This document shows positions 34,345-44,486 of a DNA stretch of 64,000 bases, piece after piece; positions within the stretch are counted from its first letter, which is position 1; every line of letters starts with the position of its first letter. A program made the position numbers and the translations under genes. Source of the stretch: Tretioscincus oriximinensis (taxonomy: Eukaryota; Chordata; Lepidosauria; Squamata; Gymnophthalmidae); the NCBI GenBank assembly GCA_022410635.1, contig JAJVDF010000017.1, positions 2,419,501-2,483,500 of the forward strand, read 5' to 3'. The notes beneath the pieces are model-generated. The model had not been told where the DNA came from, did no database searches, and worked only from the letters and a program-made list of their open reading frames with translations.

Positions 34345-35730
34345 ATTCCAAGAAGTATATATCTATTCCCAGTACAGAAAGAACTGTTTGATAGCCTGAG
34401 TTGGTTTAAATAGTCTTTCAATTTTCTTAAATACTGTAATAACAAAATGTTTTAATTCTTGAATTATTGTGATTTGTTTTTCTCAAAAGCTTTGAGAAAA
34501 TTACTTGCACTATGGGTGGGAATTCCATTGCCCAAATGTAAAGAATCTACCAGCTCCTCAAGCAGACAGAGGGGTTACAATCCACTAACTTTCTCTTTTT
34601 TAGAGTTTTGCATTGTTCTGGGCCTAGAATTAACTGTAGTGAATTTCTGCTTTCATTCATGTTGCTAAACAGAGCCTGCTGAAACAAGTTACACTTTGCA
34701 TCCTAATTTTAAGAGTGACATTAATGGAGTTTCCAGTAACTCCTTAATACCAATTATTTCTGTCTGAGTTAACTCGGAATTCTTCTGACACACAGGGGAA
34801 GGTATGAAAATGTGGAGGTTTTGTTTCATGCTGATAATTATATTGTTCTGCTGTTAGTGTTACAATGTCACTCGATTGTTCAAGTACTGGTTAGGGCAAG
34901 TTTTGCAAATGGAAGCATTAACACTGCTTATTAAGCTGACACAATCTTAGCTTCTACCTGCTACAGAAAAAAAATCAGCTGAGGACTTGGGTATTGAAGC
35001 TTGTACTCCAGAAGAATAAAAGGGAAAAAAACCCATGAACTTTGATGGGAAAAAAGCAACGATGAAGCAGACATATATTAAGATAGCATTCATACATTGC
35101 TTTTTTCATGCTGTAAGAGAAGGATTATGGGGGATTTGCTCTTTCCTCCACATGAATTCACTTACATTTCCCAGAAAAACCCACCATCAATCCTAACTTG
35201 TGATTGGCTGACATATATCTCTTCTGACATTGATTGCTGGTTTTGTTTGTTGATGGGCAGGGATATTCAAAGGGAAAAACACACTTTTCCTAGTTGGGTT
35301 CTAGTTTTGTGAAATTGTTAACATTTGGAAACAAATATCCACATTTTAAAAAAAGGAACAGAGAGCAGGAAGAGGACACACTCACTGGGATCTGCAAAAT
35401 GGATTACCCAATCAAAACCCAATACAAATCTTGTGCAAATGGAGCTGAAACAGATGTGGAAATGGAAGAAAACGGTGGAGGGAATTGAATTCACTTCACA
35501 GTTTCAAAACCACTTCTTTCACTCCCATGAGAATGCAACCTTTTAAACCCAACCAAGTTTTGTGAGCTTGCAGGTGGGGCTTCAGAAGTTCAAAGTAGGG
35601 GGACACATGAGTGCTTTCATTGGGAGTGATCAACCAACCTCTAGATTCAGTCTTTTAAATAAGCTGCGTTTCATAACGGTGATATTTTAAAAAGGGTCCT
35701 TAGAGTACACCTTATCATGAAACTGCTTTA
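34345..35730. other. Unassigned DNA
   Basis: No transposon frame or tandem structure is visible. The plus frames at 35097-35546 are not recognisable. Confidence 0.4.
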
Positions 35731-35732
35731 GA

Positions 35733-35810
35733 AATGACTTGGTACTGGTAATGGCTATAGCTAGTGCATGTGTGCGCACCAGTTATAGCCATTACCAGTA
35801 CCAAGTCATT
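35733..35810. repeat. Long near-perfect hairpin (34-bp stem)
   Basis: The left arm aatgacttggtactggtaat plus ggctata is exactly complementary to the right arm tatagccattaccagtacca plus agtcatt. The pairing continues inward with two mismatches to a loop of about 10 bases. Outside the stem, tgaaact on the left and agtttca on the right also pair imperfectly. If transcribed it would fold into a precursor-microRNA-sized hairpin. A small MITE is the simpler explanation. Confidence 0.85.
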
Positions 35811-35819
35811 GTGCACTAG

Positions 35820-36000
35820 TTTCATCAAAACTCAACGTCATGTTGAAGGTTGTCATTCTAGTTACCTTAACAACATGGAAGTTTATATGGGAACTGGCAG
35901 TAGCTTATAAACACTGCTTTCTTCTTCTTTAGCTATCCTAATTTATTGTAAACAGGATAACAGGGGAAAACAAGTTGCTGTAATTGTGTGTTTTGTTAGA
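35820..36000. other. Unassigned DNA
   Basis: Short interval between the hairpin and the microsatellite, with nothing recognisable apart from the weakly paired outer flank of the hairpin. Confidence 0.35.
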
Positions 36001-36001
36001 A

Positions 36002-36003
<2 letters not shown>

Positions 36004-36035
<32 letters not shown>

Positions 36036-36050
36036 GTGAGTGAGTGAGTG

Positions 36051-36084
<34 letters not shown>
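36004..36084. repeat. Compound microsatellite GATT / GAGT / TTAG
   Basis: Seven to eight GATT units pass into about five GAGT units and then about nine TTAG units. The array lies exactly where the antisense L2 element has its simple tail, so it probably grew from that tail by slippage and point mutation. Confidence 0.9.
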
Positions 36085-36085
<1 letters not shown>

Positions 36086-36770
36086 ATACCTGAAGGTCTC
36101 AGGGCAGCCAACAATAAAAACATCAATACAAAAATAACACTAAAAACAGTATAAAACAGTATTTAATCAAAGGCCAGGTTAAAGAGGTGTGTCTTCAGAG
36201 ATCTTCTAAAAGAATAGTGATGATGACAGATGCACCTCGGGGGGAGACTATTCCATAGATTGGGGGCAAACATTGAGAAGGCTCTACTCCAGGTTCCCAC
36301 TCCATTGGCTGTTAAAAGGGGTGGTACTACTAGATCTCCCCTGCAGATGTTAAAGCAGGGGCAGGTAGGTATGGGAGAAGGCATTCCTTTAGATATTTGG
36401 AGCTCAAGTTATTTAGGCCCTTATAAATTAAAGTCAACACCTTGAATTGGGCTCGGTAGCAGATTGGTAGCCAGTGCAGCTCGTTCAGGACTGGCCTGAT
36501 TTGTGTCCGGCCAGTCGTTCTGGTCAGCAGTCTAGCTGCTGTATTCTTTANCAGCTGCAGCTTCTGAACTGTTTTCAAGAGCAGCCCCATATAGAGCGCA
36601 TTACAATAGTCTTATCTAGAAGTTACCAGAGCATGGATTACTGTGGCTAAATCATCCCTGTTCAGAAGTGGTCGTAACTGGCGAATCAGACGTAGATAGA
36701 AGTAGGCACTCCTGGCCACTGCCTCCACCTGATTTTCAAGTGTCAAGGCAGGGTCCAGGAGCATAAACCA
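36085..36770 (-). mobile_element. L2 LINE 3' end with long ORF2 C-terminus
   Basis: Antisense L2. After the microsatellite tail come the terminal module (plus strand: cctgaaggtctcagggcagc, acaataaaaacatcaataca) and about 600 bases of ORF2. This is the best preserved L2 piece of the window. It ends at about 36770 by 5' truncation. Confidence 0.9.
36163..36767 (-). pseudogene. L2 ORF2 C-terminal domain, broken
   Basis: From the 5' side, in antisense, the frame blocks read LRPLLNRDDLATVIHAL, then NTAARLLTRTTGRTQIRPVL, then LHWLPICYRAQFKVLTLIYK, and after a frameshift GTWSRAFSMFAPNLWNSLPP and RRSLKTHLFNLAFD. This motif order is characteristic of the region downstream of the L2 reverse transcriptase. 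A stop, a frameshift and an ambiguous base make it non-functional. Confidence 0.9.
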
Positions 36771-36774
36771 TGCA

Positions 36775-37480
36775 GGGCATCAATGACAGCAGCTGACTTC
36801 TACAAATCTTGAAAATATGGGTAGAAATGCCATTGTTTGTTTGCTTAACACACATTTATGCTGCTTTCCATTAAAAATCACACAAAACAACTGACTCTGG
36901 GAAAACCAGTGAAAAAAACTAACTTCCTCATGGAGAATGCTTGACTAAGCTCTGCAGTTCAGTTACCTCAAGAACAGCAAAGGGGTTGGAATTTCAAAGG
37001 GGAGGCATTACTACTATGAAGGCCTGACTGTGAGCTATTATGGATTATGCTAAACATTCTGGATTATGCTAAACAAAGAGTATGAGCTCCCCTCATGATG
37101 TCAGAGGCTCCCCTCATGATGTCAGCGAGTTGGCATCATCATCATCATGTATAATTCATCCCATAACCTCACAGAGTTTCACCAATCCGCTTGCTAAAAA
37201 GGCTTGTGGTCCTGCTTTTTTTGTTAGCTCATTTTTCTCAATTCAGCAGCCAACTTCTTTTAAATGCGAAAGATTACTTAGTGGGGACACTAAGCTATAA
37301 AAAGCTTATTGGTTCTTGACTCGCTGAGAATGCTTATAATTCTAGTAAAATAAGCACAGCAGTGACTTATGGTGTAGTTAGACACTTGCCCTCCCTCCAG
37401 GGCTGATAAATGAAGTGGGACCTCAGGAGCTTGAAAATGTAAATTTTTAAATGTCTATTTTACAGACAACATATCCCCCC
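36775..37480. other. Unassigned DNA
   Basis: It contains the short direct duplication gctcccctcatgatgtcag (37086-37104 and 37108-37126) followed by a small CAT repeat. Otherwise nothing is recognised. Confidence 0.45.
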
Positions 37481-37639
37481 CCTGGGGCACTGCCCCAGCT
37501 TGCCCTATGGTAGCTACACACCTGCTTTACTGGGCATGTGATGTTACATGGTTACCAGGAAATGTTATGAAGAAACAAGAAAGGGTGGAGATTTGTTTTC
37601 TCGGATTTAATAAAAATAGCAATATTAAGGCTGTAATGG

Positions 37640-38000
37640 GGAAGCAGCCAGAGAGTTTTTCTAGGGTTGTTGTTCGAAGTTGTTTAGGACTTTATATGCC
37701 AAGTTGCCTTTATATACCAGGCCTGGTAGCTAATTAGCAAGCAGTGATATATGCCCATGCCAATCCCCTCTTTCACTATCATATTTTGCACCTATTGTAG
37801 GTTCCAGGACAGATCCAAGGGTGAATCTACAAGAGCACATTTCTGGAGGAGTTATAAAGAAGAGGCTGCCAATGCATGAACAACACCAACCAACCTGTTT
37901 CTNTCCAGCATGCGGCATGCAGTGAAGATTTAAGGGAAGATGGCCTTGAATCTGATGCCAGATAGTGACTGAAGGATTTGGGAAATGATTGGATGGGTGC
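37640..38000 (-). mobile_element. Diverged L2-like 3' region
   Basis: The words gttgtttaggactttatatg and caggcctggtagctaattag with caagcagtga follow the L2 3' plan (compare tcatttaggtccttataact at 51711). The rest, with an isolated N, is too diverged for a confident frame assignment. Confidence 0.45.
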
Positions 38001-38004
38001 TGAA

Positions 38005-38332
38005 CTTTGCTTTTACTGGTGATCAAGAATATGGTATTTGCTCACTTGAATGGCTTCTCACATCTCAGGTTTTTTTTTGCTTCTCAGCGCAAAAAATAGA
38101 AATTGCAGCATGCTGTCAAAACCCCTCTCAGCCTGTGACTTCAGATGAAGGCCACAACAAGGGTAGCAACATGTGTACCGTGCTTGGCCTTCATTAAGAG
38201 TATTGGGCCAAGAATGGCCTCCATATTGCACATTAGACATGTAATGTAGAAGCTGGATTACAAACCAGAACACAGGATGTCCAATCTAGATAAGGTTTCA
38301 TTTATTGGATTTTGACCTTCCAACCAATCTGT
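38005..38332. other. Unassigned DNA
   Basis: No recognisable element. The overlapping sense and antisense short frames carry no motif. Confidence 0.35.
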
Positions 38333-38334
38333 TA

Positions 38335-38413
38335 TAGAGGGTAGAGTGTCAGCCTCTTATCTGGAAGTCTCCCAGTTCAATTCTGCACTCCTCCACAAAA
38401 ACCTGCTGGGTGA
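38335..38413 (+). mobile_element. SINE, left part (tRNA-like head)
   Basis: The head reads gggtagagtgtcagcctctt, then gtctcccagttcaattctg (B-box-like agttcaatt), cactcctccacaaaaacctg and ctgggtgac. The core resumes at about 38800 after roughly 385 foreign bases, so the SINE was split by an insertion. Confidence 0.75.
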
Positions 38414-38799
38414 CATGTGGGAATCATATATCTCNAGAATATCCTTAGTATTCTGGAAAAAAGCCTTCAGCCTTTTCTAAGCCTAAAAGTACACTGGCTC
38501 TGTGATTAATTTACGTGGGCTAATGGTTAACCTGCTTCCCGCTGGCACACCACGGATAAAGCTCAGGTTTACTCTGCAGATCAGGAAGGATTAAATTCTG
38601 CCCAACGTGTTAATTAACCATTGTTCATGCAAAGGCAGACAGGGATTGTGCAAGCCTTCTGATCTCTCAATAAAAAGGAGCCCCAGGATGAGATCTGGAG
38701 GTTCATCAGAACGATGACCTCACGGCCTTTCTGAAGGGTCCATAAAAATCCAACACGTGTCTCGTATATGTTGTGACTCCGATCACAACAACCTTAGGC
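38414..38799. mobile_element. Insertion in the SINE, possible solo LTR
   Basis: This stretch of about 385 bases begins tgtgggaatcatatatct and ends ctccgatcacaaca, so its ends read TGTG...ACA as in LTRs. It contains an AATAAA-type word (caataaaaaggagcccc) and later tccataaaaatcc. CpG content is higher than around it. The target-site duplication is not clear. No gag, pol or env frame is present. Orientation and superfamily are undetermined. Confidence 0.4.
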
Positions 38800-38950
38800 T
38801 AGTCACAGTTCTTCATAACTTTCTCAGCCCCACCTAGTTCACAAGGTGTCTGTTGTGAAGAGAAGAACTTATTTAAGCTGCTTTGATTCCCTTCTGGTTA
38901 AGAAAAATAGTGTATAAAACCAACCTTTCCTTCTCCCCCTCCTCCTCTTT
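38800..38950 (+). mobile_element. SINE, right part (core and 3' tail)
   Basis: Core words ccttaggctagtcacagttc, agccccacctagttcacaag and gtgtctgttgtgaagagaag continue the SINE. The 3' end ttaagctgctttgattccct, then tataaaaccaacctttcc and a CT-rich tail, belongs to the tail type that is not L2-like, unlike the copy at 40438. Confidence 0.75.
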
Positions 38951-38954
38951 CTAA

Positions 38955-40078
38955 TTCCAAGGAATTGTGGATGTAATTTGTATTCTCATTCTATGCCCTG
39001 TCAGACTAACAAGAGCAACTGAATGTGAATTTAAACATTGTTTTGCTCAGGCCTGTTACGCTAACTACCACACCTCACTGATTCGCTTCCAATGAAGAAG
39101 GCTGTTTATATCTTTTTTCTCCCCCTTCTGCAGCATGTAGAGGGATGAATATGAACAAAACTGGCATTGTACCTGCAGGAGGTAGAGAAAGAAACAATAT
39201 CAAGCATCTTGATAAGATTAGATGTCATGTTAAATGCAACAGGGACAAATAATTTCTCCTGCAAGTGCCCCCCCCCTCCCTGGGCCTGCAGTGTAATTCC
39301 ACCACAGTAAGCTGCTGAAAAATTACTGACAAGAGCCAGACTGCTGAGTAAGCGTCACCTAACAGACATGGAAACCTGATCTGCATCACTTTTAGGCTTG
39401 GCAGACATTTTGTACTCTCTCTACCTCAAAAAGGCACAAGCTTTCAAGCCAGCCAGTCACACGTAGCCATGAGGTGTTCTGGCTTTTCAGCCACAGCAAG
39501 AAAAGTAAACTAAATTTGAGACATCAGCATAGATCTGAAGAATGGGAGGAAAAGGGAGGGGGGAGCCATAGGAAGCTTAGAATGGCATACGACATGCCCA
39601 GGGTCAGAATGGATGACAAAATAAAATGCAAATAATACCACAGGATGTAGGAGGAGTAATTTATCAGTTAAAAAATGTAGATCATATAATTGCGGCGTTG
39701 GAAGGAGCCATTCCAGTAAATTTGTGTGCAGTTCGTTTAGAGAAGGGTATTTTTGCACTTACCTGTTTGGACTGGTCCCAGCAAATTATTTCCTCTGTCT
39801 GGTGCAGGTAATGGGCGGCCAACTCTTTCTCACTTGTGAAAGGATCTGATATTTGAACCAGTTTTGTACATGATGCATAATTTGGGATAACTCTTTCATA
39901 CTATGATTGGCTGGGGGAATATTCCCTCAGCCATTCACACCAAGGGGATGAGATTTGGTCTTGTCTGGACCAGATCCCTTTGCACATCACCCTGCTCCTG
40001 CTCCTGTCACTCTGGACCAAATGAGGAGTACTTTAATGTTCGGAGTAGGTAAGAAATGCCCATGGATTGCTTGGGGAT
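38955..40078. other. Unassigned DNA with a short palindrome
   Basis: At 39908-39933 the sequence tggctgggggaatattccct plus cagcca is a palindrome with a single mismatched pair. No gene is recognised; the frames at 39510-39811 overlap on both strands and are probably chance. Confidence 0.45.
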
Positions 40079-40084
40079 ACATCA

Positions 40085-40215
40085 AGCGATATTTATTTAT
40101 TTATTTATTTACATTTCTATAACGCTCTATACCCGAGGGTCCCATGGTGGTTAACAATAAAAACCAGATATACATTAAAAAAACAATATCTGAAAGTAGG
40201 GTAAGGAAAGCCATT
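40085..40215 (-). mobile_element. L2 LINE 3' terminal fragment
   Basis: The antisense tail atatttatttatttatttat is followed by ctataacgctctatacccga, gggtcccatggtggttaaca and ataaaaaccagatatac, the standard L2 terminal module. No ORF2 codons are present. Confidence 0.75.
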
Positions 40216-40437
40216 TTCTTCTGTGCAGTTGCTCCATTTCAATGCATGGAAATACTTCAGGTTTAGAAATGATAATTTAAGTTGCTTCTCTTGACTCACA
40301 AAGCATGGTTGAAATTTCAGGTGTAATTCACAGGAGGTTTAACATGTGGTTTGTTAAAAAATTGTTGNTGGGAGGAAAGGGAACTTTGGAGTGAAACTAA
40401 ATAAATATTATTTTTGGATTTGTTATGTATGTGTGTA

Positions 40438-40690
40438 TGTGGTGTAGTGGTTGAGTGTTGGACTCGTACCTGGTAATCTCCCGGTTCGATTCCCCACTCC
40501 TCCACAAAAGCCAGCTAGGTGACCTTGGGNCAGTTACAGTTCTTTGAACTCTCNCAGCCCCACCTACCCCACAGGATGTCTGTTGTGGAGAAAGCAACAA
40601 AAGCTATGTGCGCTGCCCTTTGGTTGGCTGCCCTGAGACCTTCGGGTATAGGGCGGGATACAAGTACAAATAAATAAATAAATATGTGTG
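40438..40690 (+). mobile_element. SINE, full-length, with L2-type 3' tail
   Basis: The tRNA-like head gtagtggttgagtgttggac (A-box region) and cccggttcgattccccactc (B box ggttcgatt) are well preserved. The core follows (gaccttgggncagttacagt, gccccacctaccccacagga). The 3' end gctgccctgagaccttcggg, then tatagggcgggatac and repeated AAATAAAT, is nearly the terminal module of L2. A SINE ending in its partner's 3' sequence is the usual sign that the LINE mobilised it. A TG-rich microsatellite follows. Confidence 0.9.
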
Positions 40691-40760
40691 TACGTGTGTA
40701 CATATGTATGTGTGTTGGTGTGTGTGTGTTGGTGTGTGTGTTGGTGTGTGTATGTAGGTG
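40684..40760 (+). repeat. TG-rich compound microsatellite
   Basis: Repeats of TGTGTG interrupted by tatgta, gttggtg and taggtg. It directly follows the SINE tail and probably arose at its A/T-rich end. Confidence 0.85.
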
Positions 40761-40769
40761 GGGGACGGT

Positions 40770-41235
40770 AGGTGGGAGAGAGCAAAGAAGCTCCATAAGT
40801 TTAATGTCTAAGACACAGCTTCCCTTTGGTCAGGCGTCTCCTGTCCTGTTTTGCAGGGCTTGGTGCCAATTGGCAGATAGCTGTTAGTACTTCTCCCTCT
40901 GGCCGCACTGCTTCGGGTGTGCAGGGCAAACTCACAGGAAAAAGTGGGTTTTAGTCGGCCTGCACCATGACAGTTAGAAATATCAGCTCTCATTGAACAC
41001 ACAGCAAGGCAGATTTGTAGCAAATGCCTCACTGACAAACCACCATTGCATCTACTGGAGCCGCCTGCACAGTGCTCCCATGCAGACATAAATCCTATGT
41101 GTGGATGCAGCCATACAATGTATGTGTGTGTGTGGATGGCACTGTATATCCAGAGCTCTCTGGACAGTTTACAATAGAATCAGTTTAAAAACACGATAAA
41201 AAATTAACAGAATATTGTGTTTTAAGAATTTATGA
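40770..41235. other. Unassigned DNA
   Basis: The antisense frame at 40808-41089 is not recognisable. A short tgtgtgtgtgtg run occurs near 41120. Nothing else is evident. Confidence 0.4.
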
Positions 41236-41239
41236 CAAC

Positions 41240-41385
41240 ATATTTTATTTATTTATATTTCTGTACTGGCCTATATCTGAAAGCCTCAGGGCAGTTAACA
41301 ATAAAAAACCAAATTAACATATTAAAACAGCAATATCTCAATGTAGGGAAGGAAGCACAGCTTTTTCAGCCAATGGCCAGATATT
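41240..41385 (-). mobile_element. L2 LINE 3' terminal fragment (first of two adjacent)
   Basis: The antisense tail attttatttatttatatttc leads to ggcctatatctgaaagcctc, agggcagttaacaataaaaa and ttttcagccaatggccag. It ends exactly where a second similar tail begins, so two L2 3' ends lie head to tail. Confidence 0.8.
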
Positions 41386-41510
41386 TATTTATTTATTTAC
41401 ATTTTTATACTGCCCTATACCTGAAGGTCTCTGGGCGAACAACAATAAAAACACAATTAACATGTTAGAAACACTCACATCTAAAAAATAGGGAAGGGAC
41501 AGCAGAAGGG
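41386..41510 (-). mobile_element. L2 LINE 3' terminal fragment (second of two adjacent)
   Basis: A new tail atatttatttatttatttac is followed by actgccctatacctgaaggt, ctctgggcgaacaacaataa and acacaattaacatgttagaa. The order after the first fragment suggests either insertion of one L2 into the other near its tail or a local duplication. Confidence 0.8.
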
Positions 41511-41514
41511 ACAA

Positions 41515-42610
41515 CATGGTACAAATGAGCTTTGTAAAGGTAATTGAGCTTTGGAAGGGTACTAGAATGGGCTCTTCCACTCTCCCTTGTCCCTGAATAC
41601 CACTTTTGAAGCTTTAATTTCAGCTTTGACAAGAGCAGGAGCAGAAAAAAAGGTCTTCCTTCCCCGCACTTCGCATCAGCTCTGAAACAATGAGTTGGGA
41701 GGAAAGGGGAGACTTTTTTTCCTTGCTCCTGGCACTCCAAAGCTACTGATTCACAGTGTGGCAAGTAGATCAGGTCTGGGAAGGGTTTGTGGGATGTTTC
41801 TGTTGGTATGCGTGTGGGGGCACCAGATGGGTCATTTACAACGCATTATATATGTGTACTAATAAATCCATAAAACACATTGCTAAAACCTGTCAGACCT
41901 TTAAACAAGAAAAAAGTGCCTGAAAAGTGGAAGTTTTATTCATTTATTCCAGAATATCCATGTTTATTGTGGAATATCCAATTATAGTGGAATAAATAAG
42001 AGTTGTACGGATGCAGCCTTGGTGTATGATTGCTTCCACTCTGTATTTATTTCCCATAATGTTGGATTCAGTATAATATTAGTTCCACGACTATTTGGCT
42101 CCAAGGTTCTATCAAGAACAAAACAAAACACAGATTAAACTCATTCTTCAGGATTGAAAGATTTTTAAGAGTAAATGTGTGACCAGGGCCAAAATCTGTG
42201 TCTCCATTTTTCTGTCAGGATTCCTTTGGACATATCTTTCTATTTCATTCACACAGAATTCATTTGGGTCTTAGAAAGTCACATTGCACCCTATCATACA
42301 CTCCTCTATTCAGATAAATCTGNGCTTTGCAATCTAAACTTCAGCACTTCCAAAGAGCTAAAATGGAAAGAGAAGCTAAATGCCCTGATAGCTTCATAAG
42401 TCACACATTTGGGGGATATACTTTGTCCTTTCCTATCGGTTTGCCCTCAAGGTTATCAGCGTTAAGTTTCAGCATTTGAAAGAATTGTTATTTCCTGGTT
42501 AAGCTAAAGTGACCATTGAACAGTGTGAGGTGACATGAAGTTCTGGGAAGTCATGTTAGGAATGAAGGCTAGGAGACTCTTTATAAAAGAAAGAAAGAAA
42601 AATTCTTCCA
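41515..42610. other. Unassigned DNA
   Basis: No gene or clear repeat. The segment 41935-42010 has the theme tccagaatatcc, tggaatatcc and gtggaataaat in alternating orientation and might be a small palindromic repeat. A GAAA run occurs at about 42585-42600. Confidence 0.4.
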
Positions 42611-42654
42611 AATGATTTCTTTTCCCACCTCTCTCCTCTCTTTCTTGTCATCAG

Positions 42655-42846
42655 CGCAAGTTTGATTTTGCTGAGCCAAAGTCTTCATGGAGCGTGTCGA
42701 TGAAGAGGCCACTCCAGATGTACAATATACTTGTCTCGCAAACAGAGTGTGAAAAAGAATGTCGAGAGGTTGGAACTCTGTTGCTTCCTCCAGAACTGGT
42801 CATAAAAAGAAGTGTGGTTTCTACTGGAGCCGAATCCTGGTGCTGA
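42655..42846 (+). CDS. Weak candidate for a terminal host exon, product unknown
   Basis: After a pyrimidine-rich stretch (42619-42648) and an AG at 42653-42654, one frame is open for 63 codons to a TGA at 42844-42846; upstream it stays open to 42616. It begins RKFDFAEPKSSWSVSMKRPL and contains ECEKECREVGTLLLPPELV. The interval has several CpGs (gcgcaag, agcgtgtcgatg, gtctcgc, gtcgagag, gccgaatcc) in a CpG-poor region, which can mark constrained coding DNA. I do not recognise the protein and no second exon was found. A chance frame is quite possible. No start codon is proposed because it would be an internal exon boundary. Confidence 0.2.
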   Translation, partial: RKFDFAEPKSSWSVSMKRPLQMYNILVSQTECEKECREVGTLLLPPELVIKRSVVSTGAESWC

Positions 42847-42849
42847 AAG

Positions 42850-43720
42850 GGTCTACTTCAATCTTTCACTTTGTACACAAGCCTTCAGCATGAGGGAATT
42901 ATCTTGCAATTGGCCTTCTTAGGCCTCATTTTCAACTCACAAGTAGGAGTTAGATCATTGAGAACATCCACACTGTCTGAGGCCTTAGGCTTAACATAAA
43001 GACCCTGCTTAACGCTTCAACATTGTGGACTGATCTCTAAAGCATTTTTATGATGCCAAGTTAGGAGTGTATGCAATTGCAAGGCTGCCGTTTATTAGGA
43101 ACCAAAGAGTTCTGAGTATCATGAAGTTGCCTTGTCTTTAATGATGTTGAACTACATTTTGATCTCCTAACCACCAAGCCATGATTCTGGTCCTGTCCCC
43201 ACTGATTCTTATTTTGAGCTTTATCTCTAGATACAGCTTGGTCATGCACATGCCAATTTAGACTATGGTAGTCCCCATTTGTGACATTCTATATTTTATA
43301 ATAGCATGTAGATGGCAGGCTTCTAGTTGCCCTTCACCAAAAAGTCCAAAGACCAAGCAGCAGAAAAATATAAGTAGTGCAGGGCATTGGTGGTGGTATC
43401 ATCAATTTGTGGATGACTCCTGGTTGATGGCATCTCAAAGGTTTTCTTTCGTTTACTTCTGGGGGGAAACTGTGGATTGATTTCAGTGACCATGCCATCT
43501 CCACAAGGGAAAAGAAGCTGGAACAAGTGTAAATAACCATTGATTACACTTACTGGTTGAACGTACAGTTAATCTGAACCAGTTTTAACCAATAAAACAG
43601 TTGTATTACAGAAGTAAAACTATCTTGCTGGCAGTTTGTACTCTTTTATACTCTTTAACTTTTTATTTATTTCACTATTAAATCTGGACTCACATATTCC
43701 TAATAGGATAGGAAGGAAGA
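42850..43720. other. Unassigned DNA
   Basis: No recognisable gene or repeat. Antisense frames at 43061-43540 overlap sense frames and have no known motif. Confidence 0.35.
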
Positions 43721-43724
43721 AATT

Positions 43725-43785
43725 ATTATTTTTTATTTATTTATTTAATTTACATTTATACCCCGCCCTATACCTGAAGCAGTGA
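43725..43785 (-). mobile_element. L2 LINE tail fragment
   Basis: The antisense tail ttttatttatttatttaatt is followed by tttataccccgccctatacc and tgaagc. Only the last 60 bases or so of the L2 or L2-tailed SINE 3' end are present. Confidence 0.65.
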
Positions 43786-43789
43786 CAAG

Positions 43790-44480
43790 GAACTGTTGAA
43801 AGGATATAGGATCACATGGCCTTTCAACTACCAAGCAATGAGAAGGCTAGAATGTTCTTTTGGGCACACTGCAGTCTTATATCTTGCTACCACTGCAGTG
43901 TGAGTCTATATGGACGTGCTTCAAAATGTTCTGTTTATGAAGGCCTAAAAAATGGTTGACTTCTATAACTCTTACTTCTTCCGAAACAGTTTGGATGGAA
44001 TGCTTAAAGCTGGAGTAAGTGTTGGCAACTGCAACTGATGCGGGTGGAACTGGCATACTTGTAGTGTCCTTTCCAGTTTCATGGTGGGAACAAGTACTGC
44101 AGGCCTAAAAGCAGCAGAGAGAACTGGATGTGATTAGCTTATGGATGCAGTCCAAGTTTCCAGATAGATAGATACGTGGATAGATGGATATCCTGTTTGT
44201 CACTTGCATGTCACAGGTAAATCACAAAAATAAAATAAGTAAAATATATATAGAAAGATATATAAGCTATAAATATTTGTCCTTTCTTCCTTGCAGGATA
44301 ACACTCAGAAGAAGCTAAGCATTATTTTTTTAAAAAAAAATCATATAAAATAGGTGACAGGCATTCTGGACTAGTTGCAGCTTCCAGATTATTTTCAAAG
44401 TTATTCACATAAATATCAAAGTATAATAGCCTAATCTTGAAGTTACCAGGTTATGGAAAACTTCCATATTAGATTTGACT
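43790..44480. other. Unassigned DNA
   Basis: Contains a short degenerate GATA run (44160-44190). Nothing else is recognised. Confidence 0.4.
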
Positions 44481-44486
44481 CAGTAA

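Noticed and set aside
40440..40510. Apparent tRNA gene (A-box and B-box-like words, acceptor-like spacing)
   Set aside because: It is continuous with a SINE core and an L2-like tail, and the same head occurs in other SINE copies, so it is the tRNA-derived head of a retroposon.
40564..40796. Histidine/threonine-rich antisense frames
   Set aside because: They are translations of the TG microsatellite and the SINE next to it.
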